Shown here in pieces: positions 45,582 to 57,383 of a stretch of DNA of 64,000 nucleotides (its first letter is position 1; the number at the start of each line of letters is the position of its first letter). A program made the position numbers and the translations under genes. Source of the stretch: Apiosordaria backusii (Eukaryota > Ascomycota > Sordariomycetes > Sordariales > Lasiosphaeriaceae); the NCBI GenBank assembly GCA_030549205.1, contig JAUKTV010000022.1, positions 186,001-250,000 of the forward strand, read 5' to 3'. The notes under the pieces were generated by a model, which had not been told where the DNA came from, searched no databases, and was given only the letters and a program-made list of their open reading frames with translations.

Positions 45582-47421
45582 ATGAGGGCATCTCTTCTTT
45601 TGATTCACGGAATCACCGTACTCGTCCAAGCCCAGCCCCAAGCTCAAGTCACTCTTGACCCAGAACCCCCAAGCTGTCCTGACTATTCTGGCTACTCCTC
45701 CACCCATCACGAACCAAAGTCAACCGGCCGCTACAAGCTCTCCTACCAAAGACCACCACCAAAATGTCGAACCTTCACCCTCCCCGAAGTAGAAGACACC
45801 ATCACCTCCATGAAACAAATCATCAAAGACCCAGACTTATTCCGCCTCTTTGAGAATTGCTTCCCCAACACCCTCGATACAGCCATAGCCTGGAAGGGTC
45901 TCAGCTGGAAGAACGCAACCAATTATCTCCCTATAGACCTCTCCAACCCCCAACCAGCCCATCCCCCACCAGAATCCTCCCAAGAAGAAGAAGAACTCAC
46001 CTTCATAACCACCGGCGACATCCCCGCCCTCTGGCTCCGTGACTCAGCCCACCAACTCACCTCCTACTCTCCCCTCTTGAAGCCCTCCAACAGTTCTTCC
46101 TCCCTCGCCTCTTTATACCGCGGCCTAATCAACCTCCAAGCCCGTTACATTTTCACCGCCCCCCACTGCAACGCCTTCCTTGCCCCCCCAGAATCCGGCA
46201 TCGCCCCTCCATCCTCATCCGACGATTCCAGCTCCGATTACGTCTACCCCCCTTTGCCCTCCACCCCAGGCTCCCAACAAAGGAAACAAGTCCACGAATG
46301 TAAATACGAACTTGACTCTCTCGCCTCCTTCCTCTCCCTCTGCCACACTTACTTCTCCCGCACCTCCGACCTATCATTTTTCTCCCGGCCCAGCTCAAAC
46401 TTCCTCCCCGCCATCCGGAAGATCTTGACTTTCACCAAAGAGTTACAATCAGGCACCTACAACAGAGACGGCACCCCCGCATTTCCCCCTTATCAATTCC
46501 AACGCTTCACCACCACCTCCACCGAAACTCTATCCAACGCCGGCTCAGGGGCCCCAATGAAAGCCGGCACCGGACTGGTCAGGTCAGCGTTCAGGCCTAG
46601 CGATGATGCAACAACATATCAGGGGTTTATCCCAGGGAACATGATGTTCTCCTCCTACCTCTCCAAACTATCCCGGCTTGTATCACAGCTCGACAAGGAA
46701 ACAGCACAAGAGATGGCCGCGATGGCTGGGGAGATAAGCAAGGGGGTCGAGAAATATGGGAGGGTGGATCACACGAGTTTTGGGAGGATATACGCCTACG
46801 AAGTCGACGGCTACGGCTCTCACAACCTGATGGACGACGCCAACATCCCCAGCTTGCTCTCCGCCCCGTTGTATGGGTACCTCGACCGGGACGACGAGAC
46901 GTACCAGCGGACGAGGAGATTCGTGTTGAGCGATAGGAACCCGTATTACATGTTTGGGCCGGTGCTGAATGGGTAAGAAATCGTTACCCCTTTTACACTT
47001 TAACACATTAACACATTACCACATTACCCCTTTAGCACATTAGCACATTACCCCTTTTACACATTACCACATTACCACACCAACACATTCTTTTTTCCTT
47101 TTCACATGTTTACCCAACTAAACAAAGCTGACAAAAGAAAAAACCAGAACAGGCGGCCCCCACATCGGCCCCGGCATGGCCTGGCCAATGTCCCTCATCA
47201 CCCAAGCCCTCACCAGCGACTCCGACCAAGAAATCCACACCTGCCTCAAACAGCTCCTCTCCTCCACCGACGGCTTCGGCCTCATGCACGAGAGCGTCAA
47301 CACCCACAGCGTCAGCGTCTGGACCAGACACTGGTTCTCCTGGGCCAACGGCCTCTTCGGGCAGTTGATTCTCGACCTTTACAGACGAAAACCGCATTTG
47401 CTAGAAAGGAGTTATCAGTGA
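45582..47421 (+). CDS. GH125 family alpha-mannosidase, secreted
   Basis: Metal-independent exo-alpha-1,6-mannosidase family, 554 aa. Exons 45582-46972 and 47148-47421. The first 18 residues (MRASLLLIHGITVLVQAQ) form a signal peptide. Family landmarks are FENCFPNTLDTAI, ITTGDIPALWLRDSAHQL, CKYELDSLASFL, GLVRSAFRPSDDATTYQGFIPGNMM, SHNLMDDANIPSLLSAPLYG, and the region NG|TGGPHIGPGMAWPMSLI made by splicing. The correct acceptor is aaccag at 47147; the nearer cag at about 47152 would break the frame. The C-terminus MHESVNTHSVSVWTRHWFSWANGLFG closes the domain. The intron is 175 nt, three times the local norm, and contains a repeat. A Ser/Pro-rich insert is present near residues 205-230. Its GH92 neighbour is divergent, suggesting joint action on mannosylated glycans. 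Confidence 0.92.
46995..47090. repeat. ACACATTA-type tandem repeat in the GH125 intron
   Basis: About nine imperfect copies of an (N)CACATTA(CC) unit fill most of the 175-nt intron. The unit is 6-10 bases long, interspersed with CCCCTTTT. Confidence 0.85.
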
Positions 47422-47525
47422 TATCATATCATATACAATTCTTTTCATGTTTCTTTAAATATCGGGTATCATACACAACTTGTGATAAACAATTTCAGCC
47501 CCCCGTTCTTTTGCCAACCAATCAA

Positions 47526-49251
47526 TCAATCCTTCGCCCAAGGAGCCTTGGTAACACTAAACTGATTCCCCCCAACCCTATCATGCATCCCCCCTCCCCT
47601 CGGAAAACTCGTTTGCTCCAACGGTCCAGTATTCGGTATCCCGCCCCTAGGCACCGGAACTTGCCCTCTTGCCGGGAACCCCGTAGGCGTCGTCCCACCT
47701 GACCCCCTAGGAAACCCCGTAGGCGTCGACATCCCACTTGACCCTCTAGGAAACCCACCATCAACCGGCCTAGGCATAACCACCTGCCCCCCGACGGCCC
47801 TCCCATGCCCCCCATAACACCACCACCGCCCCCCATAGCCCACGGCGCCTTCGTCCCTCCCTCCCCTTGACTTTGTTGCCGCGGCTGACTCGCCAAATGA
47901 ACACTCCCTCCCCCTCCCCCAACCCCCCCTCCCCCACCATCTCCTCATCAACCTCCCACCTCCACAACCCCCCAAACCCAAAATGCTGCACCACCGGAAA
48001 CTTCCCCAGCACCTCCGCCCGATACATCTTCACCATCCCCTTATTAATCTTCCCCCACCCGTCCTTAATCCCACTAATATCAAACAACATCGGACTGTGC
48101 TCCCAAAACGGCCCCTTTTTCACATCATAAATAAACCCAATCGCCCCAAAGTACATATTCGTCCTCCTGTACTCCTCCACCGTCTGCCTGTTCGTCACAC
48201 TCGCCGGCTTCGGCGCCCCCGGACAAGACCCCTCCACCGGCGTCGGCTCCGGTTTCATCGCCGAAATAGGCCGAGTAAACTGCGCCGAACCAAAAATATA
48301 CGGCACAAAACTGTGGTCATCCAGCCCCCACACCCCGTGCGAACCGGCAGGCTCAAGCGTATACGTCGTGATGAGCTTCCTCACCACCTCGAGATACCTG
48401 TTCCATCTATTAGCACTCCCCCCCACTCCACATTACTTCAGAAAAGACATACGGCTCAACAACCCCCAGCACAATCTCCCTCTCCACCTCCCCATCCCCC
48501 CTTTTTTCCCCCTCCTCCCCGAAATACCCCAATTTCCATAACCCCCCCAAAAACGCCAAAAAACTCAACTCATGCCCCGTCCCATAATCCAACCGACTCT
48601 CACTCCCCCACCCCCCTAAAAAATACCCTTTAATCTCCTCCAGCACCCCCCTTTTTATCCCCTTCTCATCCCCCCCTTTTACCCCCTCCCCCTTGTTACC
48701 CCCCCATCCCCCTCCCCACCCCCCTCTACCATCCCCCCAACCCCCAAATCCTCTATCCACCCCCCTATCCTCCCCCTCATCAACCCATGCCAAACCCGAC
48801 ACCCCCCATTCCCAAACCTCCTATTCTTGTCCTCCTCCACCGGCGGAGCCTCATCCATCAACCCCTCCACCTTCCCCAACAACCCCCTCAGCTTCCCCAC
48901 CGGACCCGACCACTCCCTTTTGTTTGGCTCCAAAGGAAGCGGAAACGTCACCGGCCTCTTGGTATCACAACTCGACCTCGGAACCATCGCGTGGTTCAGC
49001 TGCGCGATCCACGTCATCAGATCGTTGTACGCTTTGCTCGTCAAAAAGAATGATACATCCGGCCCGCCAGAGTTGATTCTTTTCTGCAGGGGGCCGAATG
49101 AACACGATGCCAACTGGGAGGGGGTGAGGATTGGGAGGCGGGGGAGGGTGACTGCTGTTGAGGTAGCTGTCGAGGATGTTGCTGAGGAGGGGGGGTGGGG
49201 AGGAGCACGAGCAGGAGCAGTGGTAGCTGCGGTTGGGGGCGGTGGCTCCAT
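47526..49251 (-). CDS. RRD1: serine/threonine phosphatase 2A activator (PTPA), three apparent frameshifts
   Basis: Peptidyl-prolyl isomerase and PP2A/Sit4 activator (yeast Rrd1/Rrd2). Exons 48453-49251 and 47526-48397. Conserved sequence is spread over several frames: KAYNDLMTWIAQLNHAM, then RRFGNGGCRVWH in one; RLDYGTGHELSFLAFLGGLWKLG in the next; and, across the intron, VEPYLEVVRKLITTYTLEPAGSHGVWGLDDH, YIFGSAQF and GPFWEHSPMLFDISGI. The Gly-rich tail moves frame twice more (…SQPRQQSQGEGGTKAPWA, then QVVMPRPVDGG…TKAPWAKD). Each shift needs one extra base: at about 48700-48790, 47905-47935, and the C6 run 47787-47792. With all three the length is 557 aa. The intact motifs argue for assembly errors rather than decay. 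Whether it is the Rrd1 or Rrd2 type cannot be told. Confidence 0.85.
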
Positions 49252-49660
49252 GATTTTGGATGGGTCTTGGTTACTGGGTGGAATCGATTCTATAGTGTAC
49301 GGTAAATATCGAGCAAGCAGATACTGCCTATATGTCGCTGTTTATCTTGTCTGGTTCAAGTTTCAGGATGCAAAATAACAAAACAATCAAAGCTTTTAGG
49401 TTGAGACATTGCAGCGTGGGGCAGACAAGCAAAAGGCACAAAAGGTGGGGTTAATAGGGGACTTTTATACCCCGCTGTCGTCATTGGTGGACCTAGCTGT
49501 CAACCGCTGCCACACACGATCAGTCACTCAGGGGCTCAGGGGCGTCCATTGCTAAGCTCACTACTGATATCAGCAACTTCTTCTGCATAGAATATATCCA
49601 TCCGCTTTATTAAACAACCTTTCCATCTCGACAACCTCTACTTCAACCTCTCCGCTCAAC
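49252..49660. other. intergenic region
   Basis: Upstream region of the PTPA gene and 3' flank of the HECT ligase gene. No gene is seen. Confidence 0.6.
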
Positions 49661-52600
49661 TCAACTCAAATCAAACCCAGCCCCGCTCTTCACCGCATAC
49701 AGCAGCTTCTCCCTCAGCACCTCCTTGCTCGTATACCTAGGCAGCTTCAGCAAATTCACACACGTGCTCGCGCTCGGCAGCCGAGTCTCGTCCGCCCCCC
49801 CATAACTAATAGTAAACCGGGGATATAGCTGGCTGAACCCCAGCAACGGCGCCCGAGGCGTGCTCGTCACATACTGCAGCACCTCCCTCCTCTCCTCATC
49901 CCCAAACTCCTCCATCACCTCCCAGAACAGCTTCACCGTGTCGTGCTCCTCCCCATCATCCCCAATCTGATAAGGCCCGTTATACTCCGTGTTCTTCCTC
50001 AAATCATCCACATCAATCGCCCCGCTATCACCCCCGACCAGCCTCTGCAGCTCGTTCTGGTTGAACATGCTCAACCACCCCGGCTCGATGACCATCTTCA
50101 AGCCCTTGAGGAAGGCCTGCGTCTGTGCAAAGGGTTGAACATGAAGTCGATATTTTGCCACCTGAGTGATGTAAAGCAGCCGGTTCTCCTTTGTGACAGG
50201 GACGTTGTTCCCATTGGGGCAGAGTGGACGAGTGACAATCCGGGGCTGCTTGTCCTCCGGGGCCGAGATGTCATCATGTACCGCAAAGTTAAGCCCCAAG
50301 TCATCCACCTCGTCCTCGTTGTTCTTCATGAATAGTAGTCCCCGGTAGAGGTCCTCGTCGAGCTCTCTCAAATCGTTGAGATTAACCTGTTTTGTATCCG
50401 CCGTCGCCCACTTGAGCAGGAAGAAGCCGGCAAAAACAACGTTGATGAGAATCCCCTCATACATGCACTTTCCGATGATGCGGCCGGCGAATTCATACTG
50501 TCTCAGCAACTCAACCCGGGCTTCGTTCTCGTTAATGCCGTGCCTCCTCGCAGAAGCCAGTCGCTGCTCCAGTATCAAAGGGTTCGGATAGTATGCGTTC
50601 TTGCTGTTGGCGACGAAAAGATTGGTGTCGGCCAACATCTCGGAAATCACACTCGTCAAGAACTCCTTCGTCACTCCACCGCCATCAATGCCCGCCTCCT
50701 GCATCCCCCACTGATCCTCAAAAGTAATCTGCACCGGCTCCTTGATCCCATCTCCCAGCGGCCACAGACTGTCCTGTGCATCCTTGAACAGCCTTCCCCG
50801 TCTGATTAACGCCTGATGCCGGGCCAAACTATTCCGGGTAGGGTCAAACGACATCATAAACATCCGCCAGCTGTCCGGATCAGCATACCCTTGTCTCCTC
50901 CTAATCTTGTCTAGCTTGATAAACTCCCGAAAGATGCTCACCCGTTTAGTAAACGGAATCACAAACGGCATATGTTTTAGGATCTCCAGTTTGGGCCCCA
51001 CCGTCGCCCGGTGATGCTCCTTCGCAGCTTGTTTCCTTCGCGCCATAAGCTGGAGATACCGCCGATGCAAAGCCTGGGTAGCACTCATCCCATGACGAGA
51101 ACCGAACACCTCCTCATCTTCTTCTACATCTTCCCCTTCTTCCTCCTCCGGCTCAGCATCCCCAAGAGCCCTCTGCCGCTCCGCCTCCACCACCACCGCC
51201 TCCTTGAACCCGGCCATATCAAACTTGTTCGTCATCAACCAGTGATTCTTTGGCAAAAACGGCCTCCTCGAGTCCCGCTCATACAACCCCCTCATCGCCG
51301 CCATGACCATTCGTCTTACCTTATCCAAATCCAGCCCCGCCGTCACCACAAACATCGACGGCCTACTGACACCCCTCAGGTTCCTTGCCGAGGTCCGCGA
51401 AGCCAGCAACTCAGGCATATTGTAATAAAGCACAAATCCCAAATGCTTCAAAAACAGCGTCAACCTCTTCACGCTCCCCAAACCCAACCCACTTGACCTC
51501 ACCCTCGGCATATCATCTCCAGCCTTTTCGTTTGACCCCGGCTGATCCCCCTTCAACCCCCCAAAGAAGTCCGCATCATCCGTCAGCTTGAGCACGAACG
51601 CATAGAGCTCTAGAAAGAGCAATATCGTCCTCCACTGTTGGTGCCAGGAGTCATTTTCCCCATCTTGAGTCGATGGGTGTGGCGCCGTCTTCAGAATATT
51701 CAAAGCCGCCTCCGACCCCGACACAATACTCCTGAACACGGGTGTCCACTTCATCACTTTCCACAAATACTCCAGCGCAGGCAACCTACCCTTCTTTGTC
51801 GGAATATTCGAGAAAAACAACCGCATGCGAATCTCATCCCCTGCGTTCGGAAAGCAAGATATCAACGTCAAGACATAGCCAGCCAGGACACTAGCATCGC
51901 CTAGCTCCGAGTTTGATGCTGATTCGTGGCCCCTGAAGATGTTAGTCAACCGAGGGAGTAAGAAAAGAACTTCAAGATAACTCACAGTGAATACGGTGCC
52001 GAGCTCTCAAGTAACCCAGTAATGGCTCTCGACTCGGTCAACAGCCCCAGCTTTTCCGAGACGTAAGCTGGTAAAGTCCCCTGCGCCATCTCATCCTCCG
52101 CACTGTTAGTTACGTCGAGACCTGAATCAGCACCTTGCTCCGCCGGTCCAGCAAGCTGAATATGATCTGAAAGAACGGATAGAAGGGAGCACAGGACTTG
52201 GAGGTAGCTTGTGTGCAGTATTTGCTGCTGTTTCGTCTGTTGAAGCGCAATCAAGTGCGCCAGAAGCCATAGCAGCCTTGTTCTTGATATGTATTGCTTC
52301 GTGGTTTCAATCTTCTCAGACGCGAGCGCATTAGAGAGGCGGTCTAGGTCGATATCGGCGGCAAAGGCGCCGAGGTTGTGCTCAAATACGAATATGTCGG
52401 GTGTTGCTAGGAAACTGAAAGCAAATGCGTGGTATGCCTTGCTGACGAAAGTTTCTAACATTGTGATCAGTCAAACTTGTGCACGCATGTCTTCCAAGCT
52501 AGGAAGTAGGTTCTTACCTGGCAGCTTGTCCAAAGACAGGGGCGTTGTAACCACCTTGTTGAGCAACATGAACGGCGACTGCAAGCTAAGAGCAAGGTTG

Positions 52601-53196
52601 CAGTAGGTAGCCATTACCTTGTAATATTGACTCAGGACAGGCTCGATAGCTTGGGGTCGTAGTTCTAGGACTTGGAGGAGTACGACGAGCACGACGTGAG
52701 CTTGGGGACCCAAATCTGCTTCTTCTTCTGAAGCGTCGAGGAGCACTCGAACAAATCTGTCTAGTTGAATCATATCTGGTGCACCGGACCGGAATGCGGC
52801 GAACCTCGAGTCGTGGAGATCGCGGCATAGCCAGAGTGCTCTTTGACGGTCATTATAGTTCGTCTTTTGGAAGGACCTCAGCACCAGCGGCAGTGCCTCC
52901 CGCGATCTCGCCTCGGGTGTAGGTTGGCCATGGTGGTACAGGTAGTCGATGGCGGCGCGATTCTGTGCCCTGAGATGCTGCCGTGTTTGACTGCCTCTCC
53001 ATACTCTCTGGAGGCACTTGGCTGCCTTGAGCCTTTCTTTTTCCCTCTGCCTCTTTTCACGCTCGGCTGCCGCTTTTGATACGGTGGTGGAGGAGCCTAA
53101 TGTTGCTGGACTCGCCCATGGATTGTGGGCCCTGTTTCCGCTGAGATTGACGTTACGGCGTTTGCCTGCCGATTGGCCGGTGAAGGTGGAAAACAT
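49661..53196 (-). CDS. HUL5: HECT-type E3 ubiquitin ligase, HUL5-like
   Basis: 1139-aa ubiquitin ligase. Exons 52518-53196, 51986-52454 and 49661-51932. The N-terminus has a basic stretch and an IQ-like helix (AKCLQRVWRGSQTRQHLR), as in Hul5 and UBE3B/UBE3C. A long helical middle part follows. The HECT domain covers the last ~380 residues: VQITFEDQWGMQEAGIDGGGVTKEFLT, EYEFAGRIIGKCMYEGILI-like sequence, and the C-lobe with catalytic Cys1107 in LPSASTCVNLLKLP, 33 residues from the end. Yeast Hul5 binds the proteasome, extends ubiquitin chains and clears misfolded proteins. The same role is inferred from the IQ-plus-HECT layout and length. Splice junctions (CCAG|AAACT, TCACT|GGGCC) keep frame. 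The coding strand turns G-rich in the 3' half. Confidence 0.92.
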
Positions 53197-54589
53197 GATG
53201 TTGGTGCCCGGGACGGGGAGATCGGAGCTGTGATGGCTGTCTCGATCGGTTATTAAGCTTATGATGAGATATTGGGAAAAGAGGTGGCGTTAGATTCGAG
53301 TTCGCAGGGCAAATTAAGCAGCGACGATGCGGTTTGATTGGTGAGATGAAGCCTCCATGTAAGGGCAGGTGCAACGAGGCGTAAAGTGAACAAGCTGATG
53401 AAGCTGTTGAGCAGAAGCCGCCCCAAAGCTTCGAGAACGTTCCCACTTCGAATGCCTTAAGGCACCACTGGGCGGTACCTTGTCGCCGAGATATACCGAG
53501 ATACCTTGGTTGTTGGTTGTTGGCTGCAGGTTCAGCCAGTGAGCTGGAGGGGAATTTAAGCGGCTTTGAAATTGAATCAGATTGCTCAGGTGCAGGGCAA
53601 CGGGGTGAAAGCTGTGCCTGACGTCGGCCTTGTTGTTGAGGTCGGAGCGAGGGACGGGAGGTCCAGGTCGGAGCTGATGTCACTGGATGCTTCACGCCTT
53701 CTCAGACTTTGGATTACTCATACTTGCATTTTCAGAAGGTAGGAGCGCTGCAGTCTGCAGTCTGCAACAGCGACCCTGGGGACCCTGAATATTAAGTTTT
53801 GAAATGCATAACTCTATATACCTTTTACTCGGCGCAACAATCTCTTGCAGGGCTATTTGTAGTGTAGACACAGCATCAAGTTGCGCAGGGCTGCACATGC
53901 TTCCGAGCTGTCAGCGGCACATGAGATGGAAGGTGGGGGATGCCTACCTCCGAAATGTTGAAGAAGAGCCCCACTGATAACGATAAGGCGACAAGCCCCG
54001 CCACGTCTGCTGCAGAAGTTTGAAGTTTGAAGTTTGCGCTAGCGGCGGTGTGCAGCGACTCGATATAAGGATACCCTCTCTTCGATATCTTATGAGTTCT
54101 GAGACCGCATCCAGCATGTCTGTCTGATACTGACTATTAACCTGAAATCATTGACGTATTGGTCATCGAACCATTCGACGCAAAAGGCTCTATTGTGTTG
54201 GTAGCATTGTTGACACGCTGGCTTCTCAAGGAATAAAGAAGAATGAGTGAGTGAGTGTTGGCAGGTGAAAGCTCAAAAGCGGGGTGGTTGCAGTGTGTCA
54301 TTCGGTTAGGGCGATATTTGCGGTTTGTGGGCAGAAACCATGACCCCGAATTGGCAGAAAAATCTGTCTCCGCAGGAGCCATCGAAGCCCTCTTTTCCCT
54401 TTCTTCATCAATCGATCAAAAACCTTTATCTCTCTGGATTCTTTCCACAACCACCACAGAAAGGAGCTAGACCAGTACGACACCACGTATGTTCTTGTCT
54501 ACTCTCTTTCTGACCCTCCCATAAAACATCAACCCAAAAAAAATTGAAAACCCCCATAAAAGTATTCGCCTACGACACGACCCAAAACC

Positions 54590-54607
54590 AAAAAAAAAAA
54601 AAAAAAA
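54590..54607 (+). promoter_or_regulatory. A18 tract upstream of PAB1
   Basis: Eighteen consecutive A residues lie 449 bases before the preferred PAB1 start. In animals the PABP mRNA leader carries an A-rich element through which PABP represses its own translation. The position here fits a similar element if transcription starts upstream of it, which the sequence alone cannot show. Confidence 0.45.
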
Positions 54608-54777
54608 GAAGAACAAGGCACACATCCTCCTCTTCCGACCGACGATCCCACCGACGACGTCCGAATCTCTCGCGACCCCTCGTCCACTCCTCAGGAAAGG
54701 ATATCTCTTTGTCTACCGTCGCTACACTTGCGTACGGTAACTTCTTTGCAGGAAAACTTCATTCCAAGCATCATCCG

Positions 54778-55047
54778 GTACGTTTATCAACCTCCCAGGC
54801 GATTTTGGCTTTGCAACACATATTTGCCTTCCACTTTGGCGGGGTTAGACTTTCTTGCAAGTTGCAATTTTGTCTAAGGTATAAAACCTCTGCGCTGGCC
54901 GGACCAACAGAGCCTTCGCCCCATACTCTTGTTTTGCTGGTCCATCGCTGTTGTCACCAAAACGCTCGCTGCACCTCAACACCCAGAACATTTCGCAGGA
55001 AATTGAGACCAAATCACTAACCATGCCTATCGAACTTCTAGATCCAG
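54778..55047 (+). other. possible 5'-leader intron of PAB1
   Basis: GTACGT donor at 54778, CTAAC branch-like site at 55017-55021 and acceptor cag at 55045-55047. Splicing would remove the upstream ATG at 55023 and leave the ATG at 55056 as first start. Length 270 nt. Inferred from motifs only. Confidence 0.35.
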
Positions 55048-55055
55048 CTATCATA

Positions 55056-57383
55056 ATGGCTGCTCCTGTTGCCCCTGGCGCTGTCGACCAGCTTGCCGCT
55101 GATCTCGGCAACACTAGCCTCAACGGCGGCGAGAACCGCAATGCCCCCGCCATCGATACCAGCGTGGCTGCTGGCCAGTTCCAGAACGAGGACCAGGAGG
55201 GCGCTGGCCCTACCCCCAACTCGGCCGCTCCTCACTCTCAGTCCTCGGCCTCCCTCTATGTCGGCGAGCTGGACCCGTCTGTGACCGAGGCCATGCTCTT
55301 CGAGCTCTTCTCCCAGATCGGCTCCGTTGCCTCGATTCGTGTCTGCCGCGACGCCGTTACCCGTCGCTCCCTTGGCTATGCCTACGTCAACTACAACGCC
55401 ACTGCCGACGGCGAGAAGGCCCTCGAGGACCTCAACTACACTCTCATCAAGGGCCGCCCCTGCCGCATCATGTGGTCTCAGCGCGACCCTGCTCTGCGCA
55501 AGACTGGCCAGGGCAACGTCTTCATTAAGAACCTTGATGTCGCCATCGACAACAAGGCGCTTCACGACACCTTTGCTGCTTTCGGTAACATCCTGAGCTG
55601 CAAGGTCGCTCAGGATGAGAATGGCAACTCCAAGGGTTACGGTTTCGTGCACTACGAGACCGACGAGGCCGCTGCCAACGCTATCAAGCACGTCAACGGC
55701 ATGCTTCTCAACGAGAAGAAGGTCTATGTCGGCTACCACATCCCCAAGAAGGACCGCCAGAGCAAGTTTGAGGAGATGAAGGCCAACTTCACCAATGTCT
55801 ACGTCAAGAACATCCCCACCGAGGTCACCGACGATGAGTTCCGTGACCTGTTTGCCAGGTACGGAGACGTCACCTCCTCGTCTCTTGCCCGTGACCCAGC
55901 AGAGGGCAAGAGCCGCGGTTTCGGTTTCGTCAACTTCACTACTCATGAGGCTGCTTCCAAGGCCGTCGATGAGCTCAACGGCAAGGATTTCCGTGGTCAG
56001 GAGCTGTATGTCGGCCGTGCCCAGAAGAAGCACGAGCGCGAGGAGGAGCTTCGCAAGTCGTATGAGGCTGCTCGCCTTGAGAAGGCTAACAAATACCAAG
56101 GCGTCAACCTCTACATCAAGAACCTCGGTGATGATGTCGATGATGACAAGCTCCGCCAGATGTTCTCCGAGTACGGTCCCATCACTTCGGCCAAAGTCAT
56201 GCGCGACAGCGTAGTTGAGTCCGCCGAGGATGACAAGGACAAGGAGAACAAGAAGGAGGAGGAGAAGGAGGAGGGTGAGACCTCCGAGAAGAAGCCCGAG
56301 AAGAAGGAGCGCAAGCTCGGCAAGAGCAAGGGCTTCGGCTTCGTCTGCTTCAGCAACCCTGATGATGCCACCAAGGCCGTCACCGAGATGAACCAGCGCA
56401 TGATCGACAACAAGCCTCTCTACGTCGCCCTCGCCCAGCGCAAGGATGTGCGCAAGAGCCAGCTCGAGGCCAGCATCCAGGCCCGTAACCAGCTCCGCAT
56501 GCAGCAGGCTGCCGCCCAGGCTGGTATTCCTCAGCAGTTTATGCAACAGCCCGTCTACTATGCTCCTGGCCAGCAGCCCGGCTTCATGCCTCCCGCTGGC
56601 GGCCGTGGCATGCCCTTCCCCCAGGGCGCCATGGGCATTCCCGGTGCTCAGGGTGGTCGTCCTGGCCAGTTCCCTCCCTATGCTGGTCAGCAGGGTGGCC
56701 GTGGTGGCATGCCTCCTCAGCAGATGCCCATCTACCCCATGGGTGCTTTCCCCCCCAACTATGCTCAGCCTAACAACCCTCAGTTCCTTGCTGCCATGCA
56801 GCAGCTTCAGGCTGCTGCTATCCAGGGTGGTCGTGGCGGCCCTGGTCCTCGCGGCGTTCAGGGCATGCCTCCTCAGATTCCTGGCGGCCCCGTCGCCGGA
56901 TATCCCCCCAACGGTAGACCTCAGAACGGCATGGGCCGTGGTGCCGGTGGCAACCGCGGTGGCTTCACCGGTGGCCGTGGTGGTGCCCCTCCTGCCGGTC
57001 CTGTCGATGTGAACATCGCCGCTGTTCTCCAGACTCAGCTCGCCGCTGCCGCTTCTCCTGCCCAGCAGAAGCAGATCCTCGGCGAGAGCCTCTTCCCCAA
57101 GATCCAGGCCATCCAGCCTGAGCTTGCTGGCAAGATCACCGGCATGCTTTTGGAGATGGAGAACCAGGAGCTCATCAACCTGTAAGTTCATTCCAGGCCT
57201 TTTTGGTATCGCTGAATAACATTGTGCTAACTATCTGATTCTAGTATTGAGGATGACGCTGCTCTCAACGCCAAGGTCAGTGAGGCCATGAACGTCTACG
57301 ATGAGTACCTCAAGACTCAGCCCGCTGGCGAGGCCAAGGGTGAGGAGCCCAAGGCCGAGGAGAAGGCCGAGGAGAAGGCTTAA
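55056..57383 (+). CDS. PAB1: poly(A)-binding protein PAB1
   Basis: Cytoplasmic mRNA poly(A)-tail binder, 754 aa. Exons 55056-57181 and 57245-57383. Four RRMs: ASLYVGELDPSVTEAMLFEL (~66), NVFIKNLDVAIDNKALHDTF, NVYVKNIPTEVTDDEFRDLF and VNLYIKNLGDDVDDDKLRQMF. Each has an RNP1 such as GYAYVNY, GYGFVHY, GFGFVNF or GFGFVCF. RRM4 is split by an acidic/basic Lys-Glu insert of about 35 residues between its first strand region and RNP1. A Gly/Pro/Gln-rich linker follows, then the C-terminal MLLE domain (KQILGESLFPKIQAI, GKITGMLLEMENQELINLI). The start at 55056 (MAAPVAPGAVDQ) is preferred because ATG 55023 may lie in a leader intron; the latter would add 11 residues. Codon use is strongly C-ending throughout, as expected for high expression. 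Confidence 0.95.

Larger units (their letters stand above)
53197..55055. other. intergenic region with PAB1 leader
   Basis: Divergent region between the HECT ligase and PAB1. The part from about 54560 on is probably the PAB1 5' leader: an A18 run, CT-rich sequence and a possible intron. Open frames at 53153-53898 and 54137-54513 have no recognised product. Confidence 0.55.

Noticed and set aside
55038..57191. 717-codon open frame antisense to PAB1
   Set aside because: It mirrors the PAB1 coding region; strong C-ending codon bias removes antisense stops. The translated protein is Leu/Val/Gly-rich and resembles no family.
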